This document shows, in pieces, positions 46,413 through 54,966 of a stretch of DNA of 64,000 bases; the first letter of the stretch is position 1, and the number at the start of each line of letters is the position of its first letter. Where the stretch lies: the NCBI RefSeq assembly GCF_001612905.1, contig NZ_BDBI01000020.1, positions 124,001 to 188,000 on the forward strand. Reading direction: 5' to 3'. The position numbers and the translations under genes were made by a program. The DNA comes from Nocardia ignorata NBRC 108230. GTDB lineage: Bacteria; Actinomycetota; Actinomycetes; Mycobacteriales; Mycobacteriaceae. Under the pieces are notes generated by a model. It was not told where the DNA came from and searched no databases. It was given only the letters and a program-made list of their open reading frames with translations.

Positions 46413-48074
46413 TCAGCGCGCGGCCGCGGCGTGGTCGGCGGCGACGTACCCGAACACCATGGCCGGACCGATGGTCGCGCCCGCGCCCGCGTAGTCGTTG
46501 CCCATCACCGCGGCCGAGGTGTTGCCCGCCGCGTAGAGCCCGTCGATGACGGAACCGTCGGCGCGCAGCACCTGGGCGTTCTCGTTGTAGACCAGCCCGC
46601 CTTTGGTGCCGAGATCACCGATGCGAATCCGCAGCGCGTAGTACGGACCACGGTCGAGCGGGTCGAGGGTCGGCTGGGGCAGGGTCGGGTCGCCGTAGTA
46701 GTTGTCGTACGCGCTGTCACCGCGCCCGAAGTCGTCGTCGTGGCCGTCGCGGGCGAACCCGTTGAACCGCTCGACGGTCGCGCGCAAGCCGAGTGCGGGC
46801 ACACCGATGGCCGTGGCCAGCTCGTCGACCGTCGCGCCGGTGCGCAGAAGGCCGCTCTCGAGCCAGGACGCCGGGAACTTCTGGCCCGGCACGATGCCGC
46901 CGATCGGGTAGCGGCTCTTGGCTTTCGCGTCGAAGACCAGCCAGGCCGGGTCGTGCGATCCGGCCAGCTGGGCGTGCACGAAGGTGACATAGGGCGCGGC
47001 CTCGTTGGTGAAGCGGGTGCCCGAGCTGTCGACGATGATCGAGCACGGGATCGACCGCTCCGACACCAGCACCTGGTTGACACCCTCCGGGCGCTGGAAC
47101 GACGGCATCCACCAGGCGTCGTCCATCAAATCGACTGCGGCGCCGACCTTCTCGCCCGCCACGATGCCGTCGCCGGTGTTGTCTGCCGAGGCCGCGCTGA
47201 AATTGTCGCGGCCGCCGTCGGGCAGGTACCGCTTGCGCATGGCCTGGTTGTGTTCGAACCCGCCGGTGGCCAGCAGGACGCCGTCGCGGGCGCGGATGCG
47301 GATCTCGCGGCCGCCGCGCTCGGCGACCACACCGATCACCGCGCCGGTGTCGTCGGTGATCAGCGACCGCAGCGGGGTGTTCAGCCACAGCGGCACCCCG
47401 GCGTCTCGCAGGGCGAGGCGCAGCCGGGCGATCAGTGCGCGGCCGAGTGTGTCCATGTGCCTGCGCAACACGATGGCCTTGATCGCGCGCAACCCGGTGA
47501 GCAGCGCGGTCCAGCGCGCCTTCCAGGTGCGGGTCACCATATTGAGCTGGACGAAGTCCTTGGAGGTGATGAACAGACCCGGTGGGGTGGCGAGGGCCGC
47601 CGGGCGCAGCAGATCCTCGTCGGGGCCGAGCTGCTTGAGATCGACGGGCAGCGGTTCGATCGATCGGCCGGCCGGGCGGCCACCCGGCGCCTCGGGGTGG
47701 TAGTCGGAATAGCCTGTGCACCACTGGAATCGCAGGTGCGGGCTGGTCTCGAGGAACTCCAGCATGCGCGGGCCCTCGTCGATGAAACGGTCGAGATTGG
47801 CGGTCGGCACGCGGTCGCCGACCACCGCGTCGAGATAGGCGCGCACGTCGGCGCGATCGTCACGCAGACCCTCCCGTAGCAGGGTCGGATTGTTCGGCAC
47901 CCAGATACCGCCACCCGAGAGAGCCGTGCTGCCGCCGTAGTAGGCGGCCTTCTCGATGACGAGGGTGTCGAGGCCGCGGTCGGCCGCGGCGAGCGCGCCC
48001 GTGAGCCCACCCGCACCGCTGCCGACGACGAGGAAGCCGACCTCGTGATCCCACTGTCGCTGGTTCGCAGTCAT
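46413..48074 (-). CDS. kstD: 3-oxosteroid 1-dehydrogenase (KstD family)
   Basis: A 553-aa FAD-dependent flavoprotein introducing the C1-C2 double bond of 3-ketosteroids. FAD loop GSGAGGLTGALAAADRG, EKAAYYGGSTALSGGGIWVP, ASADNTGDGIVAGE and the C-terminal LYAAGNTSAAVMGNDYAGAG then ATIGPAMVFG are typical. It is about 40 residues longer than the other KstD at 50230 and belongs to a different subgroup, so the substrate may differ. It lies 11 bases after the isomerase gene. Confidence 0.9.
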   Translation of the reverse strand: MTANQRQWDHEVGFLVVGSGAGGLTGALAAADRGLDTLVIEKAAYYGGSTALSGGGIWVPNNPTLLREGLRDDRADVRAYLDAVVGDRVPTANLDRFIDEGPRMLEFLETSPHLRFQWCTGYSDYHPEAPGGRPAGRSIEPLPVDLKQLGPDEDLLRPAALATPPGLFITSKDFVQLNMVTRTWKARWTALLTGLRAIKAIVLRRHMDTLGRALIARLRLALRDAGVPLWLNTPLRSLITDDTGAVIGVVAERGGREIRIRARDGVLLATGGFEHNQAMRKRYLPDGGRDNFSAASADNTGDGIVAGEKVGAAVDLMDDAWWMPSFQRPEGVNQVLVSERSIPCSIIVDSSGTRFTNEAAPYVTFVHAQLAGSHDPAWLVFDAKAKSRYPIGGIVPGQKFPASWLESGLLRTGATVDELATAIGVPALGLRATVERFNGFARDGHDDDFGRGDSAYDNYYGDPTLPQPTLDPLDRGPYYALRIRIGDLGTKGGLVYNENAQVLRADGSVIDGLYAAGNTSAAVMGNDYAGAGATIGPAMVFGYVAADHAAAAR

Positions 48075-48085
48075 TCTCGGGCTCC

Positions 48086-48457
48086 TCAGCTCACTACCAT
48101 GTCGTCCTGCGACCAGAACGCCCGCATGCTGGTGATGCGCCCGTCCTCGTCGAAGGTCATCACATCGATCGGTTCGAGCGTGAACGTCTGCTCGCCGAAG
48201 CGGGTGACCACGCGGAAGTTGAACGCGGCGCTGTTGCCCGCGACCCGGATGCTCAGCAGTTCCGTCGACGTGTCGAGTGACTCGATGGCGGCGTAGAACT
48301 CGGTGATCGCGGCGTGACCGACTCGCACCTCGCTGCCGACCGGGTCCTCCACGGTGGCGTCCTCGCGGTAGAGCGCGACCACGTCGGCGGCTGTCCCGGT
48401 GCCGACGGTCTCCACATACCGCCGCACCGTGTCTCGAATGTGGTCCGCTGATGTCAT
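48086..48457 (-). CDS. ksi: Steroid delta5-3-ketosteroid isomerase
   Basis: A 123-aa NTF2-fold isomerase moving the C5-C6 double bond of 3-keto-5-ene steroids into conjugation. The classical catalytic residues are all present: Tyr14 (VRRYVET), Asp38 (DATVEDP) and Asp98 (EPIDVMTFDEDG), as is the FWSQDDM end. The match to the Pseudomonas/Comamonas enzymes is unusually direct. ATG 48457 is preferred over a longer start. First gene of ksi-kstD-orf85-SDR-hsaD. Confidence 0.9.
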   Translation of the reverse strand: MTSADHIRDTVRRYVETVGTGTAADVVALYREDATVEDPVGSEVRVGHAAITEFYAAIESLDTSTELLSIRVAGNSAAFNFRVVTRFGEQTFTLEPIDVMTFDEDGRITSMRAFWSQDDMVVS

Positions 48458-48532
48458 CGTGTCGCTCCTGGAGATGGGTGATGGAGTGGTCGATGAACGC
48501 AATCACGGCGGGTGGGCGGGTGGGCGGCGGAT

Positions 48533-48548
48533 TCCCAGCCAGTGGGAG
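48533..48548. promoter_or_regulatory. Steroid-locus operator upstream of ksi
   Basis: TCCCAGCCAGTGGGAG, lying between the tetR stop and ksi. On the reverse strand a TTGCGT hexamer (one base off TAGCGT) begins 38.5 bp from its centre, at 48502. Confidence 0.72.
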
Positions 48549-48550
48549 GT

Positions 48551-49141
48551 CTAGGTCACGACGCCCGTCGCGATGCTGCCGACGATCAGATCGGTGAGGG
48601 CTCCGATCGCGGCATCGAGGGAGCAACGCCGCGCGTTCAGCTCCTCGGCGATCGTTTCGGCCGCACCGAGAATGCCGACGCACCGCAGTCGAAGAGCGTC
48701 GGCCGCGAGGTCGCTGTGCGGGATCAGCGCGTCCGTCATCACCGTGAGATAGGCATCGAGCAGGTCCCGCTGGATCGTCTCCATGTCCCGATTCCCCTTG
48801 AGCGCGGCGGAGACCGCGCTGAATTCGGGCATGTCGGTGGCGCACGCGAAGTACGCACCGCTCAGTACGCGCGCGATCCCGGCCGGGGTGGGGGCGGCGC
48901 TCGCCAGCGCGGTGGCGGTCGCGGTCCGATGGCGTTCGTCGAGCCGTCGATACAGCTCGAGCAGCAGTCCGGGACGGGTGCCGAAGTGGTCGTACACGAT
49001 CGGCCGGCTCACCCCCGCGGCCTCGGCGAGGCTGAGCAGGGTCAGTGCGTCGGCGCCCTCGGCGCGCACGATCGCCAGCGCGGTCTCGATCAATTGTTCG
49101 TGCCTGGCGGGTCTGGACAGGCGCGTCGGCGTGGTCGGCAT
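48551..49141 (-). CDS. TetR family transcriptional regulator
   Basis: A 196-aa repressor: HTH at residues 14-60 (LIETALAIVRAEGADALTLL, AAGVSRPIVYDHFGTRPGLL), then an all-helical ligand domain. It is divergent from the saccharopine-dehydrogenase-like gene across an AT-rich inverted repeat, so that gene and tetR itself are its probable targets. Not obviously KstR or KstR2, whose boxes are absent. Confidence 0.88.
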   Translation of the reverse strand: MPTTPTRLSRPARHEQLIETALAIVRAEGADALTLLSLAEAAGVSRPIVYDHFGTRPGLLLELYRRLDERHRTATATALASAAPTPAGIARVLSGAYFACATDMPEFSAVSAALKGNRDMETIQRDLLDAYLTVMTDALIPHSDLAADALRLRCVGILGAAETIAEELNARRCSLDAAIGALTDLIVGSIATGVVT

Positions 49142-49170
49142 CTTCCTCCCTTGCGTTGTCGCCCCAGTTT

Positions 49171-49204
49171 AGCTACAAAGTGTAAGTTACAAAATGTAGC
49201 TTAA
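49171..49204. promoter_or_regulatory. TetR operator
   Basis: Inverted repeat AGCTACA (49171-49177) / TGTAGCT (49195-49201) around an inner GTAAGTTAC, between divergent tetR and the gene at 49223. AT-rich in a GC-rich setting. Confidence 0.7.
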
Positions 49205-49222
49205 TTGAGCGAAGGAGAAGAC

Positions 49223-50233
49223 GTGACGCGACAGGCGACATCGGTACTGATCATGGGCGGCTCGGGGCAGGCGGGCGCGGGGACGGCGGCGCTGCTGCGC
49301 CGGTGGTATCCGGAACTCGAGCTCACGATCGCGGGCCGTGACATCGAACGCGCGCGGCGGGTCGCCGAGAGCCTCGGTGGCGCGAACGCGGTCACCATCG
49401 ACATCACTCGCGCCGACCTCGGTCTGCCCGCCGACGCCGCGTATTCCGCGGTCATCGCGGCACTGTGGGACGACCATCTGCACGGGCTCGGCTTCGCCGC
49501 GCGCCACGGCGTGCCGTATCTGAGCCTGTCCAGCGGTCTGCTCGACATCGCTCCCGAGGTCGTGGCGGGCGGTGGGCGGGCGAGTGCGGCGCCGATCCTG
49601 GTGGCCAGTCACTATCTCGCCGGGATCGCCGTGCTCGCCACCCTCGCTGTCGCGGCGGAGTTCGATCGGGTCGAACGCATCGGAATCGCCGCGGCACTGG
49701 ATGATTCCGATATCGGGGGACCGGCGGGCATCGCGGATCTGGAGCGCTGGTCGGCAGTCACTACCGCCGGGCTGATCCGCCGCGACGGCGTGTTCACCTG
49801 GGTGAGCGGCGACGACGCCCGAGCCGACGTACGGGTCGGTGACGGGGTGGTGCTCGCCGGGCAGAGCATTCCGATCCTGGACGTGCCGAGTCTCGCGCTG
49901 GCCACGGGCGCGCCGAACGTCCGGTTCGACCTGGCGGTCGGCGAGTCCGCGGGCCGACGGCGCGGCGCGGGAGCTTCCCTCGAGGTCGTCGTCGACGTCG
50001 AGGGAACCGACCTCTCGGGCGCCGCTGCGCGAGTGCGTCGCACACTCGCGCATCCGGACGGGCAGCGTCCGCTGACCGCGCTCGGGATCGCGCTCGGGGC
50101 CGAACGGTTGCTCGGGCTCCGCGGTGCGGCCGTGCCACCGGGTGTCCACATGCCCGAGGCACTGATCGACCCCGCCTACGCCCTCGAACGGATGACGCAC
50201 AGTGGCGCCACCTTCGAGGAGACCGGGGCCTAA
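49223..50233 (+). CDS. Saccharopine dehydrogenase-like NAD(P)-binding protein
   Basis: A 336-aa Rossmann protein beginning SVLIMGGSGQAGAGTAALLR and continuing with the family pattern of an N-terminal nucleotide domain (VTIDITRADLGLPADAAYSA) and a beta-rich second domain. Such proteins act as enoyl reductases or are uncharacterised. GTG 49223 has GAAGGAGAA just upstream. Probably under the divergent TetR. Its stop overlaps that of the second kstD by 4 bases. Confidence 0.75.
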   Translation: MTRQATSVLIMGGSGQAGAGTAALLRRWYPELELTIAGRDIERARRVAESLGGANAVTIDITRADLGLPADAAYSAVIAALWDDHLHGLGFAARHGVPYLSLSSGLLDIAPEVVAGGGRASAAPILVASHYLAGIAVLATLAVAAEFDRVERIGIAAALDDSDIGGPAGIADLERWSAVTTAGLIRRDGVFTWVSGDDARADVRVGDGVVLAGQSIPILDVPSLALATGAPNVRFDLAVGESAGRRRGAGASLEVVVDVEGTDLSGAAARVRRTLAHPDGQRPLTALGIALGAERLLGLRGAAVPPGVHMPEALIDPAYALERMTHSGATFEETGA

Positions 50234-51765
50234 CTGCCCAGCATGTCCAGGACGGCGAGGTGGCTGAACAGCATCGACGCACCGATCGGGTTGCCGCCGC
50301 CGGGGTACACCTCGCCGCTCACCGCGGCCATGGTGTTGCCCGCGGCGTACAGGCCGGGGATCGGTTGCCCGTCGCGGTCGAGGACGCGCGCGGCGCTGTC
50401 GGTGCGCAGGCCGCCCTTGGTGCCGAGATCGGAGATGCCGAAGGCGGCCGCGTGGAACGGGCCCTTGTCGATGCGAACCAGTGGTGGTTCGCCGTTGGAG
50501 AAGGCGCGGTCGTAGGCCTCGTCGCCGCGGCCGAAGTCCGGGTCGACGCCGGTGGCGACCATGCTGTTGAACCGTTCGACGGTGGCCTCGAGCTTGTCGG
50601 CGGGCACCCCGATCTTCGCGGCCAGTTCGGCCAGTGTGTCGGCGGTGTGCCACAGGCCCGCGGCGACGTATTTCTCGGTCTCGACCATGGACACGTTGGT
50701 GGCCTTGATCGGCGGCACCTCGCCTTCGGTGTCGTCGTAGATCATCCAGAACGGCAACGTCATCTCGCCCGCCTCGAGCCGCCGGATCACCTCGCGGCCG
50801 AGCCGGTCGTAGGGGGCGGACTCGTTGACGAACCGTTCGCCGTTCCGATCGACGAAGATGCCGCCGGTGAACCACAGCGCGAACGCCGAACGTCCGTCGG
50901 GATGGGTCAGACCGGGCGACCACCAGGCCTGATCCATCAGGTCGGTGTCGGCGCCCGCGGCGATCCCCGCCTGGTGCGCCAGTCCCTGATTTCCCCAGGG
51001 CCCCATGGTGTCCCGGGCCTGGCCGGGCACACCGTACTGCTCGCGCAACTGCTGGTTCTGCTCGAAACCGCCCGCGGCGAGCACCACGCCCCGGCGGGCG
51101 CGGATCGCGTGGCGGTGCCCGTCGCGTTCGACGATCGCGCCGGTCACCACCCCGTCCTCGATCACCAGCTCGACCAGCGGCGAGGACAGGTGCAAGGTGA
51201 CGTTCGGATAGCCCGACAGCGCCCGCAGGAACCGCCCGATCAGCGCCTGCCCGCCGATCAGCAGCTCGGGCAGAGGTGCCCCGAGCCGATCGGTGTCGAG
51301 CGGTCCGCGCAGGGATTCCCGCAGGTCGCCAAGTTCGGCGGCGGGCAACGGTGTCGGCATGATGTGGCGCTGACCGTCGAGCCGCGCCTTGGGCGCCTTG
51401 CCGAAATAATCGGGCCAGGGCAGCATCTGGAACGCGAAATGCTGGTCGGCTTCCAGGTATTCGATGAGGTCGCGACCGCGCCGCACATAGGTCTGCTGCA
51501 GGTCCTCGGGGGTGCGGTCACCGACGACGGCACGGTAGTAGGTGAGCGCGTCGTCGAGGGTGTCGTCGGTGCCCGCCCGCTCGAGGACGGGGTTGCAGGG
51601 GTACCAGACGCCGCCGCCACCGGAATACGCTGTCGTGCCGCCGAACTTGTCGGTCGCCTCGACCACCGCGACGGTGAGCCCCTCGCGGGCCGCGGTGTAC
51701 GCACCCGCGAGGCCGCCGCCGGAGCCCGCGACCAGCACGTCCACCTCGTCGTTCCAGTCCACCAC
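50230..51765 (-). CDS. kstD1: 3-ketosteroid delta1-dehydrogenase, KstD1 type
   Basis: A 511-aa flavoprotein closely resembling Rhodococcus KSTD1. FAD motif GSGGGLAGAYTAAREGL, then EATDKFGGTTAYSGGGGVWY; the catalytic tyrosines are in PWPDYFGKAPKA (Tyr120), APYDRLG and LYAAGNTMAA, and MDQAWWSPGLTHPDGRSAFA is nearly invariant in the subgroup. GTG 51765 has AGGAGG 6 bases upstream. It is divergent from the Baeyer-Villiger gene with two shared operators between. Confidence 0.93.
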   Translation of the reverse strand: MVDWNDEVDVLVAGSGGGLAGAYTAAREGLTVAVVEATDKFGGTTAYSGGGGVWYPCNPVLERAGTDDTLDDALTYYRAVVGDRTPEDLQQTYVRRGRDLIEYLEADQHFAFQMLPWPDYFGKAPKARLDGQRHIMPTPLPAAELGDLRESLRGPLDTDRLGAPLPELLIGGQALIGRFLRALSGYPNVTLHLSSPLVELVIEDGVVTGAIVERDGHRHAIRARRGVVLAAGGFEQNQQLREQYGVPGQARDTMGPWGNQGLAHQAGIAAGADTDLMDQAWWSPGLTHPDGRSAFALWFTGGIFVDRNGERFVNESAPYDRLGREVIRRLEAGEMTLPFWMIYDDTEGEVPPIKATNVSMVETEKYVAAGLWHTADTLAELAAKIGVPADKLEATVERFNSMVATGVDPDFGRGDEAYDRAFSNGEPPLVRIDKGPFHAAAFGISDLGTKGGLRTDSAARVLDRDGQPIPGLYAAGNTMAAVSGEVYPGGGNPIGASMLFSHLAVLDMLGS

Positions 51766-51833
51766 TGTTCCTCCTGATACCGCCTGAACTTGTTCCGACG
51801 GTAAGCCGGTGTCCGCCGGTGTGATGCGGGTCA

Positions 51834-51886
51834 TCCCGATCACCGGGAGGCGACAACGATCCGGCGAACGTGCCGGTCAGCGGGAA
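51834..51886. promoter_or_regulatory. Steroid-locus operators between kstD1 and the BVMO gene
   Basis: TCCCGATCACCGGGAG (51834-51849) and TGCCGGTCAGCGGGAA (51871-51886). Each is about 38.5 bp from a -10-like hexamer: TACCGT on the reverse strand from 51803 for kstD1, and TAGCGT at 51917-51922 for the BVMO gene. Confidence 0.8.
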
Positions 51887-51960
51887 GGCCACCTGCTCGG
51901 ATGCCGACCGGATCCCTAGCGTCGCGGCGGAGAACCGGTCTCCATCGAAAGGCAGGCACA

Positions 51961-53586
51961 GTGAAGACCCCATCGTCACCAGGAAAGGGTCCGGCCGAGG
52001 TCGACGTGGTCGTCGTCGGCGCGGGCATCGCCGGGCTCTACGCCCTGCACAAGTTCCGCGAGCAAGGACTCACCGTGCGGGTGTTCGAAGTCGCCGACGG
52101 CGTGGGCGGCGTGTGGTACTGGAACCGCTATCCGGGTGCCCGCTGCGATGTCGAGAGCGTCGACTATTCGTACTCCTTCGACGAGGACCTGCAGCAGGAA
52201 TGGAACTGGAGCGAGAAGTACGCCACCCAGCCCGAGATCCTGGCCTACCTCGAACACGTCGCCGACCGCTTCGACCTGCGCCGCGACATCGAATTCGGTA
52301 CGCGCGTCACCGATATCGTGCTCGACGAGCCGACGCTGCGCTGGCAGGTCGGCACCGACACCGGGCGCGCGGTGTCGGCCCGGTTCGTGGTACTGGCCAC
52401 CGGCCCGCTGTCGAACGCCAACACCCCGGCCATCCCGGGCCTCGACACCTTCGCGGGCCGGGTACTGCACACCTCGCACTGGCCGCACGACGGTGTCGAT
52501 CTGGCCGGGCAGCGGGTGGGTGTGATCGGCACGGGTTCGTCTGGGATCCAGACGATTCCGTGCCTGGCCGAGGAGGTCGCGCGCCTGCACGTCTTCCAGC
52601 GCACGCCCAATTACAGTGTCCCCGCGGGCAATACGCCGCTCACCGACGAACAGCGGCAGGCGCAGAAGGCGGACTACGCCGAGCGCAGGCGGCTGTCGAT
52701 GGCCAGTGGCGGCGGCTCGCCGCACCAGCCACACCCGAAGCTCGCGGTCGAGGCGACCGAACAGGAGCGTCGCGAGGCGTATCAGCGCCGGTGGGAGCTG
52801 GGTGGGGTGCTGTTCTCCAAGACCTTCCCCGATCAGCTCCTCACCCGCGAGGCCAACGACACCGCGCGGCTGTTCTGGGAGGAGAAGGTGCGCGCGGTGA
52901 TCGACGACCCGCGCGTGGCCGACATCCTGATCCCACGCGATCATCCGATCGGCACCAAACGGATCTGCACCGACACGAACTACTACCAGACCTTCAACCG
53001 CGACAATGTCGAGCTCGTCGACCTGCGCGCCACTCCGATCACCGCCATCGATGCCGACGGTGTGCACACCACCGAGACGCACTACCCGCTCGACACCCTC
53101 GTGCTCGCCACCGGATTCGACGCGATGACCGGGTCGGTCTCGCGGATGAACATCGTCGGACGGGGTGGCGTCACCCTCGACGAGACCTGGGCGGAAGGCC
53201 CGAAAACCTACCTCGGACTGGGCATCTCGGGGTTTCCGAACCTGTTCAACCTCACCGGACCGGGCAGTCCCTCGGTGCTGGCGAACATGGTGCTGCACTC
53301 GGAACTGCACGTCGACTGGGTGGCCGAGGCGATCGGGTTCCTCGACGACCGCGGCGCGGTGGCGCTGGAAGCCCGGCCCGACGCGGTCGCGGCCTGGGTG
53401 CGGGAATGCGCCGACCGGGCAGCGGGAACCCTGATGCTCGAAGCCAATTCGTGGTATCTGGGCGCCAATATCGAGGGCAAGCCGAGGGTGTTCATGCCGT
53501 TCGTCGGCGGGTTCGGCGTCTACGGGCAGATCATCGCCGAGGTGGCGGCCGCGGGCTACAAGGGTTTCGACGTTCTCGAGGCGTGA
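51961..53586 (+). CDS. Baeyer-Villiger monooxygenase (type I)
   Basis: A 541-aa FAD/NADPH enzyme inserting oxygen next to a ketone. First Rossmann GAGIAG (20-25), the diagnostic FAGRVLHTSHWP (164-175), second Rossmann GTGSSG (190-195) and ATGFDAMTG follow the cyclohexanone monooxygenase group. The start is GTG 51961. Placed divergently from kstD1, it could oxidise a steroid ketone (C17 or side chain), but monocyclic ketones are equally compatible with the sequence. Confidence 0.9.
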   Translation: MKTPSSPGKGPAEVDVVVVGAGIAGLYALHKFREQGLTVRVFEVADGVGGVWYWNRYPGARCDVESVDYSYSFDEDLQQEWNWSEKYATQPEILAYLEHVADRFDLRRDIEFGTRVTDIVLDEPTLRWQVGTDTGRAVSARFVVLATGPLSNANTPAIPGLDTFAGRVLHTSHWPHDGVDLAGQRVGVIGTGSSGIQTIPCLAEEVARLHVFQRTPNYSVPAGNTPLTDEQRQAQKADYAERRRLSMASGGGSPHQPHPKLAVEATEQERREAYQRRWELGGVLFSKTFPDQLLTREANDTARLFWEEKVRAVIDDPRVADILIPRDHPIGTKRICTDTNYYQTFNRDNVELVDLRATPITAIDADGVHTTETHYPLDTLVLATGFDAMTGSVSRMNIVGRGGVTLDETWAEGPKTYLGLGISGFPNLFNLTGPGSPSVLANMVLHSELHVDWVAEAIGFLDDRGAVALEARPDAVAAWVRECADRAAGTLMLEANSWYLGANIEGKPRVFMPFVGGFGVYGQIIAEVAAAGYKGFDVLEA

Positions 53587-53595
53587 AGCGCCGGT

Positions 53596-53630
53596 AACGG
53601 GGTGGTTCGTCTTCGGACGACCACCCCGTT
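53596..53630. terminator. Bidirectional hairpin terminator
   Basis: Long hairpin: AACGGGGTGGTTCGTC / GACGACCACCCCGTT with a one-base bulge and a TTCG tetraloop, between the convergent BVMO gene and hsaB. Confidence 0.75.
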
Positions 53631-53637
53631 CGCCGTG

Positions 53638-54144
53638 TCAGCCGGCGAAACCGCCGAAACCGCCCCGGTAGTACAGCAGCGGTCGCGCGCCCTCGGTGGC
53701 TCGCAGACCACTGATCCGGGCCAGCACGACGGTGTGGTCGCCCGCGTCGTGCTCGAGTTCCACCGACGCCTCGATATGGGCGAGCGCACCGTGCAGCGCG
53801 GGTGCGCCGTTGCCCGCGGGACTCCACTCGACACCGGCGAACTTGTCGCCGCCGCTCACCGCGAACCGGCCGCACACCGCCCGCTGATCCTCGGCCAGGA
53901 TGTTGATGCACAGCGTCCCCGTGCGGCGCAGCAGCGGCCAGCTCGTCGAGCTCTTGGCCGGACAGAACGACACATACGGCGGGTCGAGCGACACCGACAC
54001 CACCGACTGGCAGGTGAAACCGATCGGCCGGGTGCCGTCGTGCGCGGCGATCACCGCCACCCCGGTCGCGAAATGCCCGAGCACCGCGCGCAGCTCGGCC
54101 GGGCTGGGAACACCTGCGTCGACGACGACATTGTCTGCATTCAT
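53638..54144 (-). CDS. hsaB: Flavin reductase HsaB-like
   Basis: A 168-aa short-chain flavin reductase supplying reduced FMN/FAD to the monooxygenase HsaA. Hallmarks are LRAVLGHFATGVAVIAAHDG, PIGFTCQSVVSVSLDPPYVS and the C-terminal PLLYYRGGFGGF. It is 5 kb from hsaA, in its own transcript, divergent from a PadR gene across a weak copy of the locus operator. Confidence 0.88.
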   Translation of the reverse strand: MNADNVVVDAGVPSPAELRAVLGHFATGVAVIAAHDGTRPIGFTCQSVVSVSLDPPYVSFCPAKSSTSWPLLRRTGTLCINILAEDQRAVCGRFAVSGGDKFAGVEWSPAGNGAPALHGALAHIEASVELEHDAGDHTVVLARISGLRATEGARPLLYYRGGFGGFAG

Positions 54145-54187
54145 ACCCCCAGAATCGGTGGCGAACGGCGCGGCTCTCAAGATGTCC

Positions 54188-54203
54188 TCCCGGTGAGCGG
54201 TTG
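54188..54203. promoter_or_regulatory. Weak steroid-locus operator between hsaB and padR
   Basis: TCCCGGTGAGCGGTTG has an intact left half and degenerate right half. Its centre is 39.5 bp from GATTCT (hsaB side, reverse strand from 54156) and from TACCAT (54235-54240, padR side). Confidence 0.5.
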
Positions 54204-54246
54204 CCGACACAGCCGAGGTGACCGGGCCGGTTGCTACCATGCACCG

Positions 54247-54939
54247 GTGCCGAACACCGACCCCGACCCCGGCGTGCCCAACCTGCCGCCGACCAGTTGG
54301 GCGGTCCTGGCGATGCTCTCGTTCGAAGAGGAGATCTCCGGCTACGACCTGAAGAAGTGGGCCGACTGGAGCCTGCGCTACTTCTACTGGACTCCGTCCT
54401 ACAGCCAGATCTACGCGGAACTGAAGAAGCTCGAACAGCACGGTTTCGCCTCCTCCCGGCTCGACAGCGACAACGCCATGCGCGGGCGCAGGCTGTACCA
54501 GATCACCGACGCGGGCCGTGCCGCCGTCACCACCTGGTGGAACGAGGCGCCCGTCGATCCCTCGGTGCTCAAACACCATGTGCTGCTGCGCGTCATGTTC
54601 GGCCACCTCGGCTCACCCGAGCGGCTCAAGCAGATCCTGCGCGACCACATCGCCGACGTCGACCAGCTCGAGCAGCGCGCCGCCGTCGACGCCGAAGCCG
54701 CCAAATCCGAACCGGGCTGGGCCTATTCGCAGATCGTGCTGCAATGGGCACAGCGCCACTACGCCGCCGAACGCGAACTCGCCCAGCAACTGATCGACGA
54801 GATCGACCAGGCCGCGACGATCCTGGCCGGTGCCGAACACGACGACCGCGCCGAGTACCCGCACCCCACGCCCGGACGCTGGCGTGAGATCGAGCAGCGT
54901 GTGCAGGCGGCAGGCGGGCACCCGGACGCGCCCGAGTAG
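54247..54939 (+). CDS. PadR family transcriptional regulator
   Basis: A 230-aa PadR regulator: WAVLAMLSFEEEISGYDLKK, SYSQIYAELKKLEQHGFASS and a long helical C-terminal domain. GTG 54247 sits seven bases after the TACCAT hexamer, so the mRNA is probably leaderless. It is divergent from hsaB and a candidate local regulator of ring-degradation genes. Confidence 0.87.
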   Translation: MPNTDPDPGVPNLPPTSWAVLAMLSFEEEISGYDLKKWADWSLRYFYWTPSYSQIYAELKKLEQHGFASSRLDSDNAMRGRRLYQITDAGRAAVTTWWNEAPVDPSVLKHHVLLRVMFGHLGSPERLKQILRDHIADVDQLEQRAAVDAEAAKSEPGWAYSQIVLQWAQRHYAAERELAQQLIDEIDQAATILAGAEHDDRAEYPHPTPGRWREIEQRVQAAGGHPDAPE

Positions 54940-54966
54940 GCATCGCCGGATGGCCCGGGATCGGGT

